Origin: an uncultured Opitutales bacterium | GTDB lineage: Bacteria; Verrucomicrobiota; Verrucomicrobiia; Opitutales; UBA953 | DNA length: 64,000 nucleotides | Assembly (NCBI GenBank): GCA_934675585.1 | Contig: CAKUQY010000001.1 | Location: 102,670 to 166,669, forward strand | Reading direction: 5' to 3' | Part shown: piece after piece, positions 16,805 to 25,655 of the stretch | Layout of the letters: the number at the start of each line of letters is the position of its first letter | Numbering within the stretch: the stretch's first letter is position 1 | Program-made: the position numbers and the translations under genes | The notes under the pieces: model-generated | The model's database searches: none | Told to the model about the DNA's origin: nothing | Seen by the model: only the letters and a program-made list of their open reading frames with translations

Positions 16805-18976
16805 ATGAAACTTTTAAATGTTGCATTGGTCGGGAATCCTAACACGGGGAAAACGACGCTTTTCAATTCGCTGACGGGTTTGCGCCAGCACGTCGGGAAC
16901 TATCCGGGCGTAACCGTTTCAAAATTTTCGGGACCGCTTACATTGCCGTATGGCGAACAAGTCGAGCTGACGGATTTGCCAGGAATTTATTCGTTGGCGG
17001 CGGCATCGCTCGACGAACGCGTCGTGATTGACGTGCTTTCGGGAACGATGGCGGGAACGCCACGTCCTGACGTAATTGTTTGCGTTCTCGACGTGAACAA
17101 TCTTTCGCGCAATTTGTTTTTGGCGACGCAGGTCGCGGATCTCGGGCTGCCGATGGTGCTCGCGCTCAATCAAATTGATTTGGCGGAAAAGGACGGCTTG
17201 AAAGTCAACACCGATTTGTTGCGGGAACGTTTGGGCGTTCCCGTGATCAAAGTTTCCGCCCGCAAGGGAACGGGCATCGATGCGTTGAAGCAGGCGATCG
17301 CCGATGCGGTCAAAAACGGACACAAAATGACCCGCGTCAAATGGAACGCGGCGACGCAGTCGGCGCTTAAAATGTTGCGTGAAGGGCTCGACGCGGAAAC
17401 GCTTAAAAATGTTTCCGACGCGGAATTGCAGCGCGTGATTTTTGACGTGGCATCGCCGATTGCCAACCGTTTTAAAAATCACGATATTGAACGCGTCGGT
17501 TCGGTTTTGAAGCAGGCGCGCGCGTGCATTCGCGCCGTTGGCGACAATCCGCATTCGACCGAGGCGATCCAGCGTTACGCGTTCATCAAGGAAGTTTTGT
17601 CGGATGTCGCGACGCGCGTGAAAACGCGGACAACGTTCACGTCTTTGATGGATCGAATTTTCCTCAACCGCGTGATTGGTCCCGTCATTTTCTTGGGAAT
17701 TATGTACGGCGTTTTTTACAGCATTTACACGCTCGCGGCGTTCCCGATGGACTGGATTGACGGCTGGTTTGGATCGCTGGGCGAAAGCGCGGGAGCGCTT
17801 TTGGAGGACAGCCCCGTTTTGCAAAGTTTGATCGTTGACGGCGTGATTGCGGGCGTGGGTGGCGTGCTGGTTTTTCTTCCGCAGATTCTGATTTTGTTTT
17901 TCTTTTTGGGACTGCTCGAATCGACGGGTTACATGTCGCGCGCGGCGTTTTTGATGGACAAACTTTTCGGCTGGTGCGGGCTCAACGGCAAAAGTTTCGT
18001 CCCGATGCTTTCGGGTTTTGCTTGCGGTATTCCCGGCATTATGGGCGCGCGGACGATAGAAGATCCTAAGGCGCGTTTGGCGACGATTTTGGCGGTGCCG
18101 TTTATGAGTTGTGGCGCGCGCATGCCCGTTTACGTGTTGATGTGTGCTATGCTTGAGCGCTTGCTGTCGAGAAGCGAGGTTTATGCGTCGAGCGCCGCGA
18201 GTATCAGCGCGTCCGTTTTCGTCGCGATGTATGTTGTCGGCATCGTGTTTGCCGTTCCCGTGACGTGGTTTTACACGCGTGTGGTTTTGAAATCGACTGC
18301 GGCACCGTTTGTGCTTGAAATGCCGCGCTACCAGTTCCCGCGTTTTCGCGATATTGCGTTGCGCGTCTGGCAGAGCGGGCTTGAATACACGCGCCGCGCG
18401 GGAACGATTATTTTCGCGATGTCGGTGGTGATTTGGGCGTTGTCGTATTTTCCGCGTAATGACGAAATGATCGAGCAGGCGCGGGAACGCTTTTTGAGCG
18501 AACAGACCGTTCCCGCCGAAACCGTTCCCGAAGAAAAAATCGAGGCAGCCGTCGACGCGACGCTGATGGAAAATTCGTATCTCGGGCGTTTCGGTAAATT
18601 CATTCAGCCCGTTTTCGAACCTTGCGGATTCGACTGGCGCATTACCGTCGGTTTGCTCGGTTCGTTCCCGGCGCGCGAACTGATCATTTCGACGCTCGGA
18701 ATCACTTACAGTTTGGGCGGCGATGTCGATGAGGAAAGCGACGATTTATTTGAAAAAATGCTTGTGTCGACGCACGCGGACGGCAGACCTGTTTTCACGA
18801 TTCCCGTGATTATTGGGCTGATGGTTTTCTTTGCGCTGTGCATGCAGTGTATCGCCGAAGTCGTGGTTTTGGCGCGCGAAACTTCATGGAAGTGGGCGGC
18901 ACTTTCTTGGACCCAAATGACCGTGCTCGCGTGGCTTGCCGCAACGTTCATTTACCAAGTTGGTTCACTGTTTTGA
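16805..18976 (+). CDS. feoB: Ferrous iron transporter FeoB
   Basis: A 723-residue inner-membrane Fe(II) transporter. The N-terminal G domain has G1 GNPNTGKTTLFN (~10-21), G3 DLPGIYSL and NQID. A helical GDI-like spacer follows, then eight to ten membrane segments in two gate regions with GFACGIPGIMGAR and FMSCGARMPVYVL. Full length. A stretch of ~60 residues with two VPAE/VPEE tripeptides lies between late membrane helices. The stop is four bases before a small Cys-rich protein gene. Confidence 0.96.
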   Translation: MKLLNVALVGNPNTGKTTLFNSLTGLRQHVGNYPGVTVSKFSGPLTLPYGEQVELTDLPGIYSLAAASLDERVVIDVLSGTMAGTPRPDVIVCVLDVNNLSRNLFLATQVADLGLPMVLALNQIDLAEKDGLKVNTDLLRERLGVPVIKVSARKGTGIDALKQAIADAVKNGHKMTRVKWNAATQSALKMLREGLDAETLKNVSDAELQRVIFDVASPIANRFKNHDIERVGSVLKQARACIRAVGDNPHSTEAIQRYAFIKEVLSDVATRVKTRTTFTSLMDRIFLNRVIGPVIFLGIMYGVFYSIYTLAAFPMDWIDGWFGSLGESAGALLEDSPVLQSLIVDGVIAGVGGVLVFLPQILILFFFLGLLESTGYMSRAAFLMDKLFGWCGLNGKSFVPMLSGFACGIPGIMGARTIEDPKARLATILAVPFMSCGARMPVYVLMCAMLERLLSRSEVYASSAASISASVFVAMYVVGIVFAVPVTWFYTRVVLKSTAAPFVLEMPRYQFPRFRDIALRVWQSGLEYTRRAGTIIFAMSVVIWALSYFPRNDEMIEQARERFLSEQTVPAETVPEEKIEAAVDATLMENSYLGRFGKFIQPVFEPCGFDWRITVGLLGSFPARELIISTLGITYSLGGDVDEESDDLFEKMLVSTHADGRPVFTIPVIIGLMVFFALCMQCIAEVVVLARETSWKWAALSWTQMTVLAWLAATFIYQVGSLF

Positions 18977-18980
18977 TTTT

Positions 18981-19124
18981 ATGGTTGAAAAAGTTATCGT
19001 TGTTTCCCTTATTCTCGCCGCGGGAGTTTATCTCGCGTGGCGGGCTTATCGGAAAATTAAAATGCTGCGTTCCCGCACGGGCGGTTGCGCATGCGGTTGC
19101 TCCTGCAAAAAAGGACGGTTTTAA
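18981..19124 (+). CDS. FeoB-associated Cys-rich membrane protein
   Basis: A 47-residue protein: one transmembrane segment (VIVVSLILAAGVYLAWRAY) followed by a basic stretch and the cluster GGCACGCSCKKGRF with four cysteines. This matches the small Cys-rich proteins often found directly after feoB, thought to assist iron transfer. ATG at 18981 is four bases after the feoB stop. A GGGAACG terminator follows. Confidence 0.85.
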   Translation: MVEKVIVVSLILAAGVYLAWRAYRKIKMLRSRTGGCACGCSCKKGRF

Positions 19125-19267
19125 AAACCGTTCCCGCAGGGCAATAAAAAACGCGTTCCCGTGAGTTTTGCGGGAACGCGTTTCCCTTTGAATTCGTTTT
19201 TCAATTGTTCGAGTTCGGCGAGAATTTCACAGAGTTGTTGTTGCAGTTTGAGTTTTTTTTCATTCAT
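19121..19267 (-). CDS. Possible small protein (48 aa), weak
   Basis: A 48-codon frame on the minus strand starting MNEKKLKLQQQLCEILAELE, an amphipathic Gln/Leu/Glu helix, then running through the GGGAACG hairpin (RVPAKLTGTR). The helical first half looks protein-like, but the frame overlaps the terminator and three bases of the Cys-rich gene. It could be a real short coiled-coil peptide or chance. The gap to the next plus-strand gene holds nothing else clear. Confidence 0.25.
   Translation of the reverse strand: MNEKKLKLQQQLCEILAELEQLKNEFKGKRVPAKLTGTRFLLPCGNGF
19149..19183 (+). terminator. Terminator from an inverted GGGAACG pair, after the feo cluster
   Basis: A 13-bp perfect stem, AAACGCGTTCCCG (19149-19161) with CGGGAACGCGTTT (19171-19183), 24 nt after the last feo-cluster gene. 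Confidence 0.75.
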
Positions 19268-19435
19268 AACTTCAACCGCCCTAACAAAAAATTATTTAGA
19301 GAAAATTAGAGAATTGTTAGTTTTTGGTTAAGACGTAATTCTTGTTTTGCGGGAACGCTCGCGCGGGCGATTTTAAGGGCTTTAAAATAAATTACTTTTG
19401 AAGAACTTAAATTTTTGTTAGAATCGTTAGAGAAT

Positions 19436-20785
19436 ATGTTAGAGATTTTACAGATTATTTTTGAAATTGCCGTTGTTATTGCGCTTGTGGCGGCAAATGG
19501 TTTTTTTGTGGCAGCAGAATTTGCTTTGGTAAAAGTGCGTACAAGTCAGCTTTATCCGCTTGAAAAAGACGGCGGGATTAGCGTGCGCTCGGCAATTAAA
19601 GCGACAGAACATTTAGACGCGGTGCTTTCGGCAACGCAATTGGGCATCACGCTTTCGTCGCTCGCGCTCGGCTGGGTAGGCGAACCATTTATCGCTCATC
19701 GTTTTGCGCCATTATTAAATTGGCTCGGGATTAAAGAGCCCATGGTGGTTGCGGCAATTATTGCGTTTGCAGTTATCACATTTATGCACATTGTTTTTGG
19801 TGAGTTGGCGCCTAAATCGGTCGCGATTCAATATCCAAAACGCATTTCAACGCTCGTGGCGCTCCCGTTGATGATTTTTTACAAATTGTTGTATCCATTT
19901 ATTGCCGCGCTCAATGGAACCGCTAATTTCTTTTTGCGTCGCGCGGGTATTCATCCCGCAGGCGAGGGTGCGCATGGTTTTTCACCCGAAGAGATGGAAT
20001 ATGTGCTTTCGCACTCGCGCCATTCGCATTTGGCAGACGAAGTGGTGAATAAAATTATGTTGCGTTCGTTGCGGATGCGCGATACGCGCGTTTCTGAAAT
20101 TATGCTCCCGCGCGATGAGATCAACGCGCTTTGGCTCAACGCAAAAAGCGAAGAAAATTTGCGCATTGCTCAAAAAACCGGCCACTCGCGTTATCCTGTT
20201 TTTGACGGCGATTTAGATAAACCTGTCGGCATTTTAATGATGCGCGAATGGCTTTGGCAAATGCAATTGCTCGGCGAAGAAACGCCGATCAAACCATTGT
20301 TGCGCGACATGTTAACGTTCCCGCCTGAAATGCCAATTGTCGATGTTCTCGAACGCTTGCGCTCATCACAAAATCACTTGGCTCTCGTCGTCAATGATGA
20401 AGGCAGAACGCTCGGCCTTGTTAGTTTTGAAGACTTGCTCGAAGAAATCGTCGGCGATATTCGCGATGAATTTGATACCGACCAAAAAGAAATTTTTGAA
20501 CAAACGCCCGATTCAATCGTCGTCGCGGGAACGCTCTCAATGCACGAACTCGAAGCCGAAACCGGATGGGTGCTCGAATGGGAAGGCAATTCAACACAAA
20601 CCGTCGCTGAATGGATTAAATTTGAACACGGACATCGACTCCCGCGCCGCGGCGAAAAATTTATGATTGGCGATTACGAAATTCTCCCGCTCGAAACTCC
20701 TGCGGGATCGCTCAAACGCGTCGCTCTTAAACGCTGCTGGAAAAAAGAAAAACAAATTCCCGAAATCGTCGAAAGCGAAAAATAA
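19436..20785 (+). CDS. CNNM/CorC-HlyC family membrane protein (DUF21-CBS-CorC)
   Basis: A 449-residue protein with an N-terminal DUF21 membrane domain (~1-190; VVIALVAANGFFVAAEFALV, LGWVGEPFI). Two CBS domains follow (~205-330; MLPRDEINAL, RYPVFDGDLDKPVGILM, LALVVNDEGRTLGLVSFEDL), then a CorC/HlyC domain (~350-435; IVAGTLSMHELEAETG). Family members are linked to Mg2+/Co2+ export; 'hemolysin' names are historical. I chose ATG 19436 because TAGAAT (19419-19424) overlaps the longer frame's TTG start at 19415. Confidence 0.85.
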   Translation: MLEILQIIFEIAVVIALVAANGFFVAAEFALVKVRTSQLYPLEKDGGISVRSAIKATEHLDAVLSATQLGITLSSLALGWVGEPFIAHRFAPLLNWLGIKEPMVVAAIIAFAVITFMHIVFGELAPKSVAIQYPKRISTLVALPLMIFYKLLYPFIAALNGTANFFLRRAGIHPAGEGAHGFSPEEMEYVLSHSRHSHLADEVVNKIMLRSLRMRDTRVSEIMLPRDEINALWLNAKSEENLRIAQKTGHSRYPVFDGDLDKPVGILMMREWLWQMQLLGEETPIKPLLRDMLTFPPEMPIVDVLERLRSSQNHLALVVNDEGRTLGLVSFEDLLEEIVGDIRDEFDTDQKEIFEQTPDSIVVAGTLSMHELEAETGWVLEWEGNSTQTVAEWIKFEHGHRLPRRGEKFMIGDYEILPLETPAGSLKRVALKRCWKKEKQIPEIVESEK

Positions 20786-20811
20786 ACCTCGGCGGGAACG
20801 CATAAATAAAA

Positions 20812-20910
20812 AGAGAAATTAAGAGCAATGACTCGCGTTCCCGCGAAAAAATCTCGCCCGAAGAACAAAGGATTCTAAGTTTTGGCGGCGGTTTAAGCCG
20901 CTAAATAACA
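20812..20910 (-). repeat. Composite dispersed repeat, copy C
   Basis: Read on the minus strand, this stretch holds a diverged copy of the GAAGAAC...GTTCTTCGGGCGAGA hairpin element (20851-20905), then ~15 nt, then a GCGAGT...GCTCTTAATTTCTCTT segment (20837-20812). The same order occurs in copy A at 22463-22600. No coding potential; GGGAACG copies sit inside and beside it. Confidence 0.55.
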
Positions 20911-21070
20911 AAAAATCTTAGTTCCCCTTAAATTTCCCCTTAATTTCCATAGTTGAAAAAATTCGCGTTCCCGCGCGGGTTGATTTTTGGCAAAAAGTTG
21001 CAGAAATCTGTTGAAAAATATGGAAAAAAGTTGCAAAATATAGTAGAGAAAGGTGGAAAAAAGTTGCATT

Positions 21071-22369
21071 ATGCTTAAGCGAAAAATTATTGGAGTACTT
21101 GAAAAATGGCATGCTTCCGAACGAAATAAGGCGTTGATTTTAACGGGAGCTCGTCAAGTTGGAAAAACGACGGCGATCCGCCAGTTCGCGGGAACGCATT
21201 ATAAACATTTTGTAGAGATTAATTTTGTAAAAAGTCCGCAAGCGAAATTGGCTTTTGACGGTGAACTTTCTACGAGTGAGATTGTTACCAATCTTTCGGC
21301 GATGGGGTTTGGACCGTTTGTAAAAAACGAAACGCTGGTATTTTTTGACGAAATTCAGGAGTGCCCTAACGCGCGCACGGCGATAAAATTTTTACTTGAA
21401 GAGCATTGGTATGATTTTATTGAGTCGGGTTCGTTGTTGGGGATTAATTACAAGCCAGTTCTGTCTTATCCTGTTGGTTTTGAGATGGAAGTGCCAGTGT
21501 TCCCGCTTGATTTTGAAGAATTTTTATGGGCTCGCGGGATAAGCGATGAAGTGATTGCCGTTTTGAAAAATTGTTATAAAAAATGCGTTCCCGTTCCCGC
21601 GTTGATTCATCAACAAATTAGTAAATATTATCGTGAATATTTGCTTGTTGGCGGGATGCCTGAGGTGGTACAGACTTTTGTGAATGAACCCGATTTTTCA
21701 AAAGTGCTTGCTGTTCAAAAGTCTATTTTATCGACTTATCGTAGTGATATTTCTCATTATGCAGGGAGTCTGCAAGCTTTGGTGAAGCGCGTTTTTGATT
21801 CGCTTGCATCTGAACTTGCAAAACAAGACAAGCGTTTTGTTCTCGCAAATCTTGAAAAGGGTGCGAGTTTGCGCAAATATGAAGACCCAACGCAGTGGCT
21901 TGTTGATTCGGGCATCGCGAATTATTCATTTAATACAACGGCTTTTGAATTGCCTTTTGCGGCATTCGAAAATCGCAGATTGTATAAACTTTACATGGTT
22001 GATTCGGGCTTGTTGAGCGCGTTATTGCTCAAAAATATGCAATTTGAATTGCTGAATGGTAATCTTGAAATTAACGAAGGCGCAATTACTGAAAATTTTA
22101 TCGCGTGTGTCTTGTCCGCAAAGCAAATGGAATTGCATTATTACGACCGAAAAAGCAAACACGAACTTGATTTTATTGTTTCTGAAGCGAATAAAATTAC
22201 AATCATTGAGGTAAAATCAGGAGAAAATTATAAAAAGCACGTATCGTTGGATTCTGCATTAAAAAATTTCCCAGATAAAATAAATCGCGCGATTGTGTTT
22301 AGTAAATATAATGTAGAGGTCGCTGATAAAATTTATTATTTGCCGCTTTATATGGCAATGTTTTTATAG
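21071..22369 (+). CDS. AAA-family ATPase with DUF4143 domain
   Basis: A 432-residue ATPase of the AAA_14/DUF4143 type. Walker A is GARQVGKTT (~27-35), Walker B is LVFFDEIQECP (~95). The C-terminal DUF4143 part (~190-385) contains LYMVDSGLLSALL, and near the end HELDFIV...IIEVKSG resembles a PD-(D/E)XK nuclease core. The cellular role of this widespread accessory family is not established. I start at ATG 21071 rather than the in-frame GTG at 21053. It stands alone between repeat-rich gaps, consistent with mobility. Confidence 0.8.
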   Translation: MLKRKIIGVLEKWHASERNKALILTGARQVGKTTAIRQFAGTHYKHFVEINFVKSPQAKLAFDGELSTSEIVTNLSAMGFGPFVKNETLVFFDEIQECPNARTAIKFLLEEHWYDFIESGSLLGINYKPVLSYPVGFEMEVPVFPLDFEEFLWARGISDEVIAVLKNCYKKCVPVPALIHQQISKYYREYLLVGGMPEVVQTFVNEPDFSKVLAVQKSILSTYRSDISHYAGSLQALVKRVFDSLASELAKQDKRFVLANLEKGASLRKYEDPTQWLVDSGIANYSFNTTAFELPFAAFENRRLYKLYMVDSGLLSALLLKNMQFELLNGNLEINEGAITENFIACVLSAKQMELHYYDRKSKHELDFIVSEANKITIIEVKSGENYKKHVSLDSALKNFPDKINRAIVFSKYNVEVADKIYYLPLYMAMFL

Positions 22370-22384
22370 TTAAAATTACAAAAT

Positions 22385-22600
22385 TTTGCGGGAACACACA
22401 GGGAATTTTAAAAAGTGTTTCGCGAAAAGCGCGCGTTCCCGCAACTGAAAGAAACTTGAAAGGAAGAACTCGGTGGCTTAACCGCCGACGCTTCGGCGCT
22501 TGGTTCTTCGGGCGAGAAATTTTACGCTGCAGCCAGCCTTAAACTCTCTTTAATTTCTTTAGTGAGCGAACGCGAGTAGGCGCTCTTAATTTCTCTTTTG
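22385..22600 (+). repeat. Composite dispersed repeat, copy A
   Basis: The gap after the DUF4143 gene is made of repeats. TGTTTCGCGAAAAGCGCGCG (22416-22435) forms a small hairpin and is shared with 37.47 kb and 42.8 kb. A 47-bp element bounded by GAAGAAC (22463-22469) and GTTCTTC (22503-22509) encloses a GGCTTAACCGCC hairpin. A GAGCGAACGCGAGTAGGCGC segment follows near 22565-22584. Right of it (22625-22690) is an AATCTGTGTT-type repeat with a CGTTCCCGC end, also present near 39660-39720. No gene seen. Confidence 0.6.
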
Positions 22601-22706
22601 CGTTCCCGCCAATTTTCAAACACATTAAAAACTCTGTGAAATCTGCGTAAAACTCTGTTTAATCTGTGTTAAAAATTCCGTTCCCGCGCGGGTTTTCAGT
22701 TCTTCG

Positions 22707-22735
22707 TTGCTCCTCGCGCGCGCGTAGAATATTAT
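22707..22735 (+). promoter_or_regulatory. Promoter of the TPR-like membrane protein, leaderless
   Basis: TTGCTC (22707-22712), 17-nt spacer, TATTAT (22730-22735), then seven bases to the ATG at 22743. Transcription should begin at or next to the start codon. Confidence 0.6.
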
Positions 22736-22742
22736 TGTAGAT

Positions 22743-23444
22743 ATGGCAGATAAATTTATTCCCAATAATAACGAAAAAAAATCTAAAATTGCGGGCGATG
22801 ATCGCAATTTGGTTTTGATTGATAAAGATTTTGAAGAGGCGGACTTTGAGGACAAGGTCTGGCTATTTTGGAAACGTCACGGCAAGAAAATTGTCGCTTT
22901 GGGCGTCGGCATTTTTGTGCTTTGTTTTGCGGGCATTATTTGGACGCAATCAAAGCAAATTCATGTTGAGGGTTTACAAGCAGATTACGCGGCGTTGCAA
23001 GACGATGCGGCGCGTTTGGAATTTGCCAAATCGCATATGTCGGACGCGATGGCGGGAACGATTTTTATGACGCAAGCGGCGCAACAATTTGAGAAAAAAG
23101 ATTTTGCGGGAGCGGCGGTAAATTACGAACTCGCGGCGCAAGTCTTTGAAAAAGGCGAAGTGATTGCGCGCGACCGTGCGAAATTTGCTGCGGCAGAATG
23201 TTTTTACAAGGCGGGCGATGTTGAAAAGGCGGACGCGATTTTGAAGGCACTCGCGGGAACGCTCGAAACTGACGAAACGATTCGCGGTCAGGCAATGTGG
23301 ACGCTCGCGCTCGTCGCTTACAATAAGGGCGACATTGAAGCAACCAAAGCACAATTTGCAGAAATGGACCGCGCGCTCAGCCAAACAAATATTTACCGCG
23401 AACAAATGCGCATGCTCAAAGAAAGCGACGCTCAGTTGAAATAA
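22743..23444 (+). CDS. YfgM-like tetratricopeptide membrane protein
   Basis: A 233-residue protein with an acidic cytoplasmic N-terminus (~1-50), one transmembrane segment (KKIVALGVGIFVLCFAGIIW, ~50-70) and a helical repeat domain (~90-230) whose AAVNYELAAQVFEKGE and AAECFYKAGDVEKADAILKAL patterns look like TPR helices. This layout resembles YfgM, a periplasmic-facing helper at the Sec translocon; the match is by architecture, not firm motifs. It stands alone with its own leaderless-type promoter. Confidence 0.65.
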   Translation: MADKFIPNNNEKKSKIAGDDRNLVLIDKDFEEADFEDKVWLFWKRHGKKIVALGVGIFVLCFAGIIWTQSKQIHVEGLQADYAALQDDAARLEFAKSHMSDAMAGTIFMTQAAQQFEKKDFAGAAVNYELAAQVFEKGEVIARDRAKFAAAECFYKAGDVEKADAILKALAGTLETDETIRGQAMWTLALVAYNKGDIEATKAQFAEMDRALSQTNIYREQMRMLKESDAQLK

Positions 23445-23461
23445 TTTTGTTCGTTAATTTC

Positions 23462-23918
23462 ATCACCGAATTTACCGAATAAAACCGAAATTAAATCCAA
23501 AAAAATGTCAGAGCTCATTTACAAACAAGAATCTTATGACATTGTTGGCGCTGCAATGGCAGTTCACCAAGAACTTGGTTGTGGCTTTAATGAGGAAGTT
23601 TTTCAGGAGGCTTTTGAGTTGGAACTAATTGCTCGCGGAATCCCTTACGAACGCGAAAAAGTTTTAAAAATTCAATATCGAGGAGCAACTTTGAAAAAAA
23701 CTTACAAGGTTGATTTTGTTTGTTATGGTGAAATTGTTGTAGAGTTAAAAGCGCTTGAAACTTTGGCGAGTATTCATGAAACTCAAGTCATCAATTATTT
23801 AAAAGCATCTCAAAAACAATTAGGAATTTTAATTAATTTTGGTGAAAAGGTTTTAAAACACAAACGAATTGGTCGTTTATATTCGTAATTCGTTTAATTT
23901 GGTTAATTAGGTGATAAA
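23462..23918 (+). repeat. Imperfect inverted repeats bracketing the GxxExxY gene
   Basis: Left arm at 23462-23492 (ATCACCGAATTTACCGAAT and onward) and right arm at 23886-23915 (AATTTGGTTAATTAGGTGAT) are inverted, imperfect copies of a TCACCGAATTAACCGAATT unit. The gene fits tightly between them. Other copies of the unit occur at ~29550, 37340, 39750 and 60242-60325. Confidence 0.6.
23505..23888 (+). CDS. GxxExxY protein (PD-(D/E)XK_3 family)
   Basis: A 127-residue protein with the naming motif as GFNEEVF (~28-34) followed by QEAFELEL, and a nuclease-like core YKVDFVCYGEIVVELKAL (~67-84, Asp and Glu-x-Lys). The family is predicted to have a PD-(D/E)XK fold; its biological role is unknown. The gene is more AT-rich than its neighbours, contains no GGGAACG word, and is enclosed by inverted ACCGAAT-type repeats. 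All of this suggests it arrived as a small mobile unit. Confidence 0.85.
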   Translation: MSELIYKQESYDIVGAAMAVHQELGCGFNEEVFQEAFELELIARGIPYEREKVLKIQYRGATLKKTYKVDFVCYGEIVVELKALETLASIHETQVINYLKASQKQLGILINFGEKVLKHKRIGRLYS

Positions 23919-23923
23919 AAACT

Positions 23924-24880
23924 ATGAAAGAAGACGTTCCCGCGATTTCGGTTTCACATCTTTGTAAAATTTACGGCAATTACAAAGCGATTAGCGATGT
24001 TTGTTTTAGCGTAAAAAAAGGCGAAATCGTCGGCTTTTTGGGTCCAAACGGCGCGGGGAAATCGACGACGATGCGCATTTTGGCGGGTTTGCAACCTGCG
24101 ACTTCGGGAACGGCAGAAATTTGCGGCATTTCGGTGGCGCGGGAACCTTTTAAGACAAAATCGTTTTTGGGTTATATGCCCGAAAATAATCCGTTGCCAA
24201 CAGAATTGCGCGTGCGCGAATATTTGGCGTTTCGAGCGCGTTTAAAAGACGTTCCCGCGGACAAAGTGAACAAGCGCGTCGAGGAAGTGATGGCGGCTTG
24301 TGATTTGGCGCGCACGGCTCGCAACAAACTGATTGGCGCGCTTTCCAAGGGTTTTCGTCAGCGCGTGGGCATCGCCGATGCGTTGTTGGCTGAGCCAGAT
24401 GTTATCATTTTGGACGAGCCGACGATTGGGCTTGACCCACATCAAATTTTGGGAATTCGCAAGTTGATTGAATCGTTGCGCGGTAAAAAAGCGGTATTAA
24501 TTTCTTCGCATATTTTGCCAGAAATTGAAAATGTTTGCGATCGTGTGATTATTATCAATACGGGTTGCGTTGTCGCGAATGGCACGCCCGAAGAGTTGCG
24601 CAACGAATTTTTGCAAACGCGCAAATTTGTGATTACCACGAGCGCGGGATCAGAAGTGCTTGCCGCAAGTTTGGGCGTTCCCGCGGAAACGATTTCTCAA
24701 AACGAGCACGGACAATTTGTCGTGGAATTTTCTGCGGGAACGCCTTGCGACAATTTATTAGAAAAATTGCAAAACGCGGGTTTGAGCATTAGCGAATTTT
24801 ACGAAAAGAAAGCCAGCTTGGAAGACGTTTTCTTGGCGGCGACAAAACGCGTTTATGATACGACTTTACCTTTAAAATAA
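23924..24880 (+). CDS. ABC transporter ATP-binding protein (GldA-like)
   Basis: A 318-residue cytoplasmic ATPase. Walker A GPNGAGKSTT (~43-52), Q-loop region, signature LSKGFRQRVGIADAL (~142) and Walker B DVIILDEPTIGLDP (~162) are intact. A C-terminal extension (~225-318) is typical of ABC-2 exporters. It opens a four-gene operon with a permease, a GldG-type auxiliary protein and a DUF4340 protein (gaps of 5, 2 and 20 nt). This set is known from gliding-associated and other ABC systems; the substrate is unknown. Confidence 0.9.
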   Translation: MKEDVPAISVSHLCKIYGNYKAISDVCFSVKKGEIVGFLGPNGAGKSTTMRILAGLQPATSGTAEICGISVAREPFKTKSFLGYMPENNPLPTELRVREYLAFRARLKDVPADKVNKRVEEVMAACDLARTARNKLIGALSKGFRQRVGIADALLAEPDVIILDEPTIGLDPHQILGIRKLIESLRGKKAVLISSHILPEIENVCDRVIIINTGCVVANGTPEELRNEFLQTRKFVITTSAGSEVLAASLGVPAETISQNEHGQFVVEFSAGTPCDNLLEKLQNAGLSISEFYEKKASLEDVFLAATKRVYDTTLPLK

Positions 24881-24885
24881 AAAAT

Positions 24886-25653
24886 ATGAGCCATTTTTGG
24901 ACAATGTTTCGTCACGAGTTGCGCATGTTGGTGATTTCGCCAGCAACATATGTCGCGGCGGTAGTTTTTTTGAGTTTGATGGGCGGCATTTATTGGTTTG
25001 CGATTCAGCAAGCGGCGCTCGCGGGAGCGCAAGAAATGTTGCCTGTCGAAATTTATTTTCAATTGTTTTGGGTGCCACTTTTTATTTTGGTGCCGTTGAT
25101 TACGATGCGTTCGTTCGCAGAAGAACGCGCCACGGGAACGCTCGCCGCGCTGATGACAACGCCGACACATCCGCTGACCATTGTGCTTGGTAAATTTTTT
25201 GCGGCTTACATACTTTATGTTTTTTTGTGGGCGTTGGCGTTGTTGTACCCGATTTTTGCGTGGTATTTGTTGAAAGATTTTTGTCCAGACCCGCGTTTAT
25301 TGTCGTTGCCGTCGTTGATTGGTGGTGGCATTTTTGTGGCGTTGAGCGGTTTGCTTTATATTTCGGTGGGCATTTTGGCATCGTCGTTGACGCGTTCGAT
25401 GTTGGTGGCAAGTTTGTTGACTTCGGGCGCGCTTTTTGTGTTGATCGTGATGGGCGGGCTTTTGCAATTGCTCCCGCTTGAAACTTACGAGTCGTTGGCG
25501 TGGCTGCGCGAGCCCGCAGATTATTTGCGCACATTTAAACATTTGGAAGATTTTTATAGTGGCGTCATTGATTCTCGTCCGTTTTTCTTGTTTATTTTAG
25601 GAACGGTTTTGTCGTTGATTTTAACCACGCTCAACATTCAATCGAAGGCGTAA
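24886..25653 (+). CDS. ABC-2 type transporter permease (GldF-like)
   Basis: A 255-residue integral membrane protein with six hydrophobic segments (first ~18-38 SPATYVAAVVFLSLMGGIYW; later LYISVGILASSLT). The conserved cytoplasmic RSFAEERATGTLAALMTTP (~75-94) is the ABC-2 coupling-helix pattern that contacts the ATPase. It lies between the ATPase gene and the GldG-type gene. Confidence 0.88.
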   Translation: MSHFWTMFRHELRMLVISPATYVAAVVFLSLMGGIYWFAIQQAALAGAQEMLPVEIYFQLFWVPLFILVPLITMRSFAEERATGTLAALMTTPTHPLTIVLGKFFAAYILYVFLWALALLYPIFAWYLLKDFCPDPRLLSLPSLIGGGIFVALSGLLYISVGILASSLTRSMLVASLLTSGALFVLIVMGGLLQLLPLETYESLAWLREPADYLRTFKHLEDFYSGVIDSRPFFLFILGTVLSLILTTLNIQSKA

Positions 25654-25655
25654 TT

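Noticed and set aside
16919..17824. Minus-strand frame of 301 codons opposite feoB
   Set aside because: Shadow of a clear FeoB; the His/Arg/Asn-rich composition is unlike a real protein.
21011..21044. TTGAAA and TATAGT before the DUF4143 gene as a promoter
   Set aside because: The spacer would be 22 nt, too long for a standard promoter.
22620..22690. AATCTGTGTT direct repeats considered as a CRISPR array
   Set aside because: Repeats are short and irregular with no constant spacer length, and no cas genes are present.
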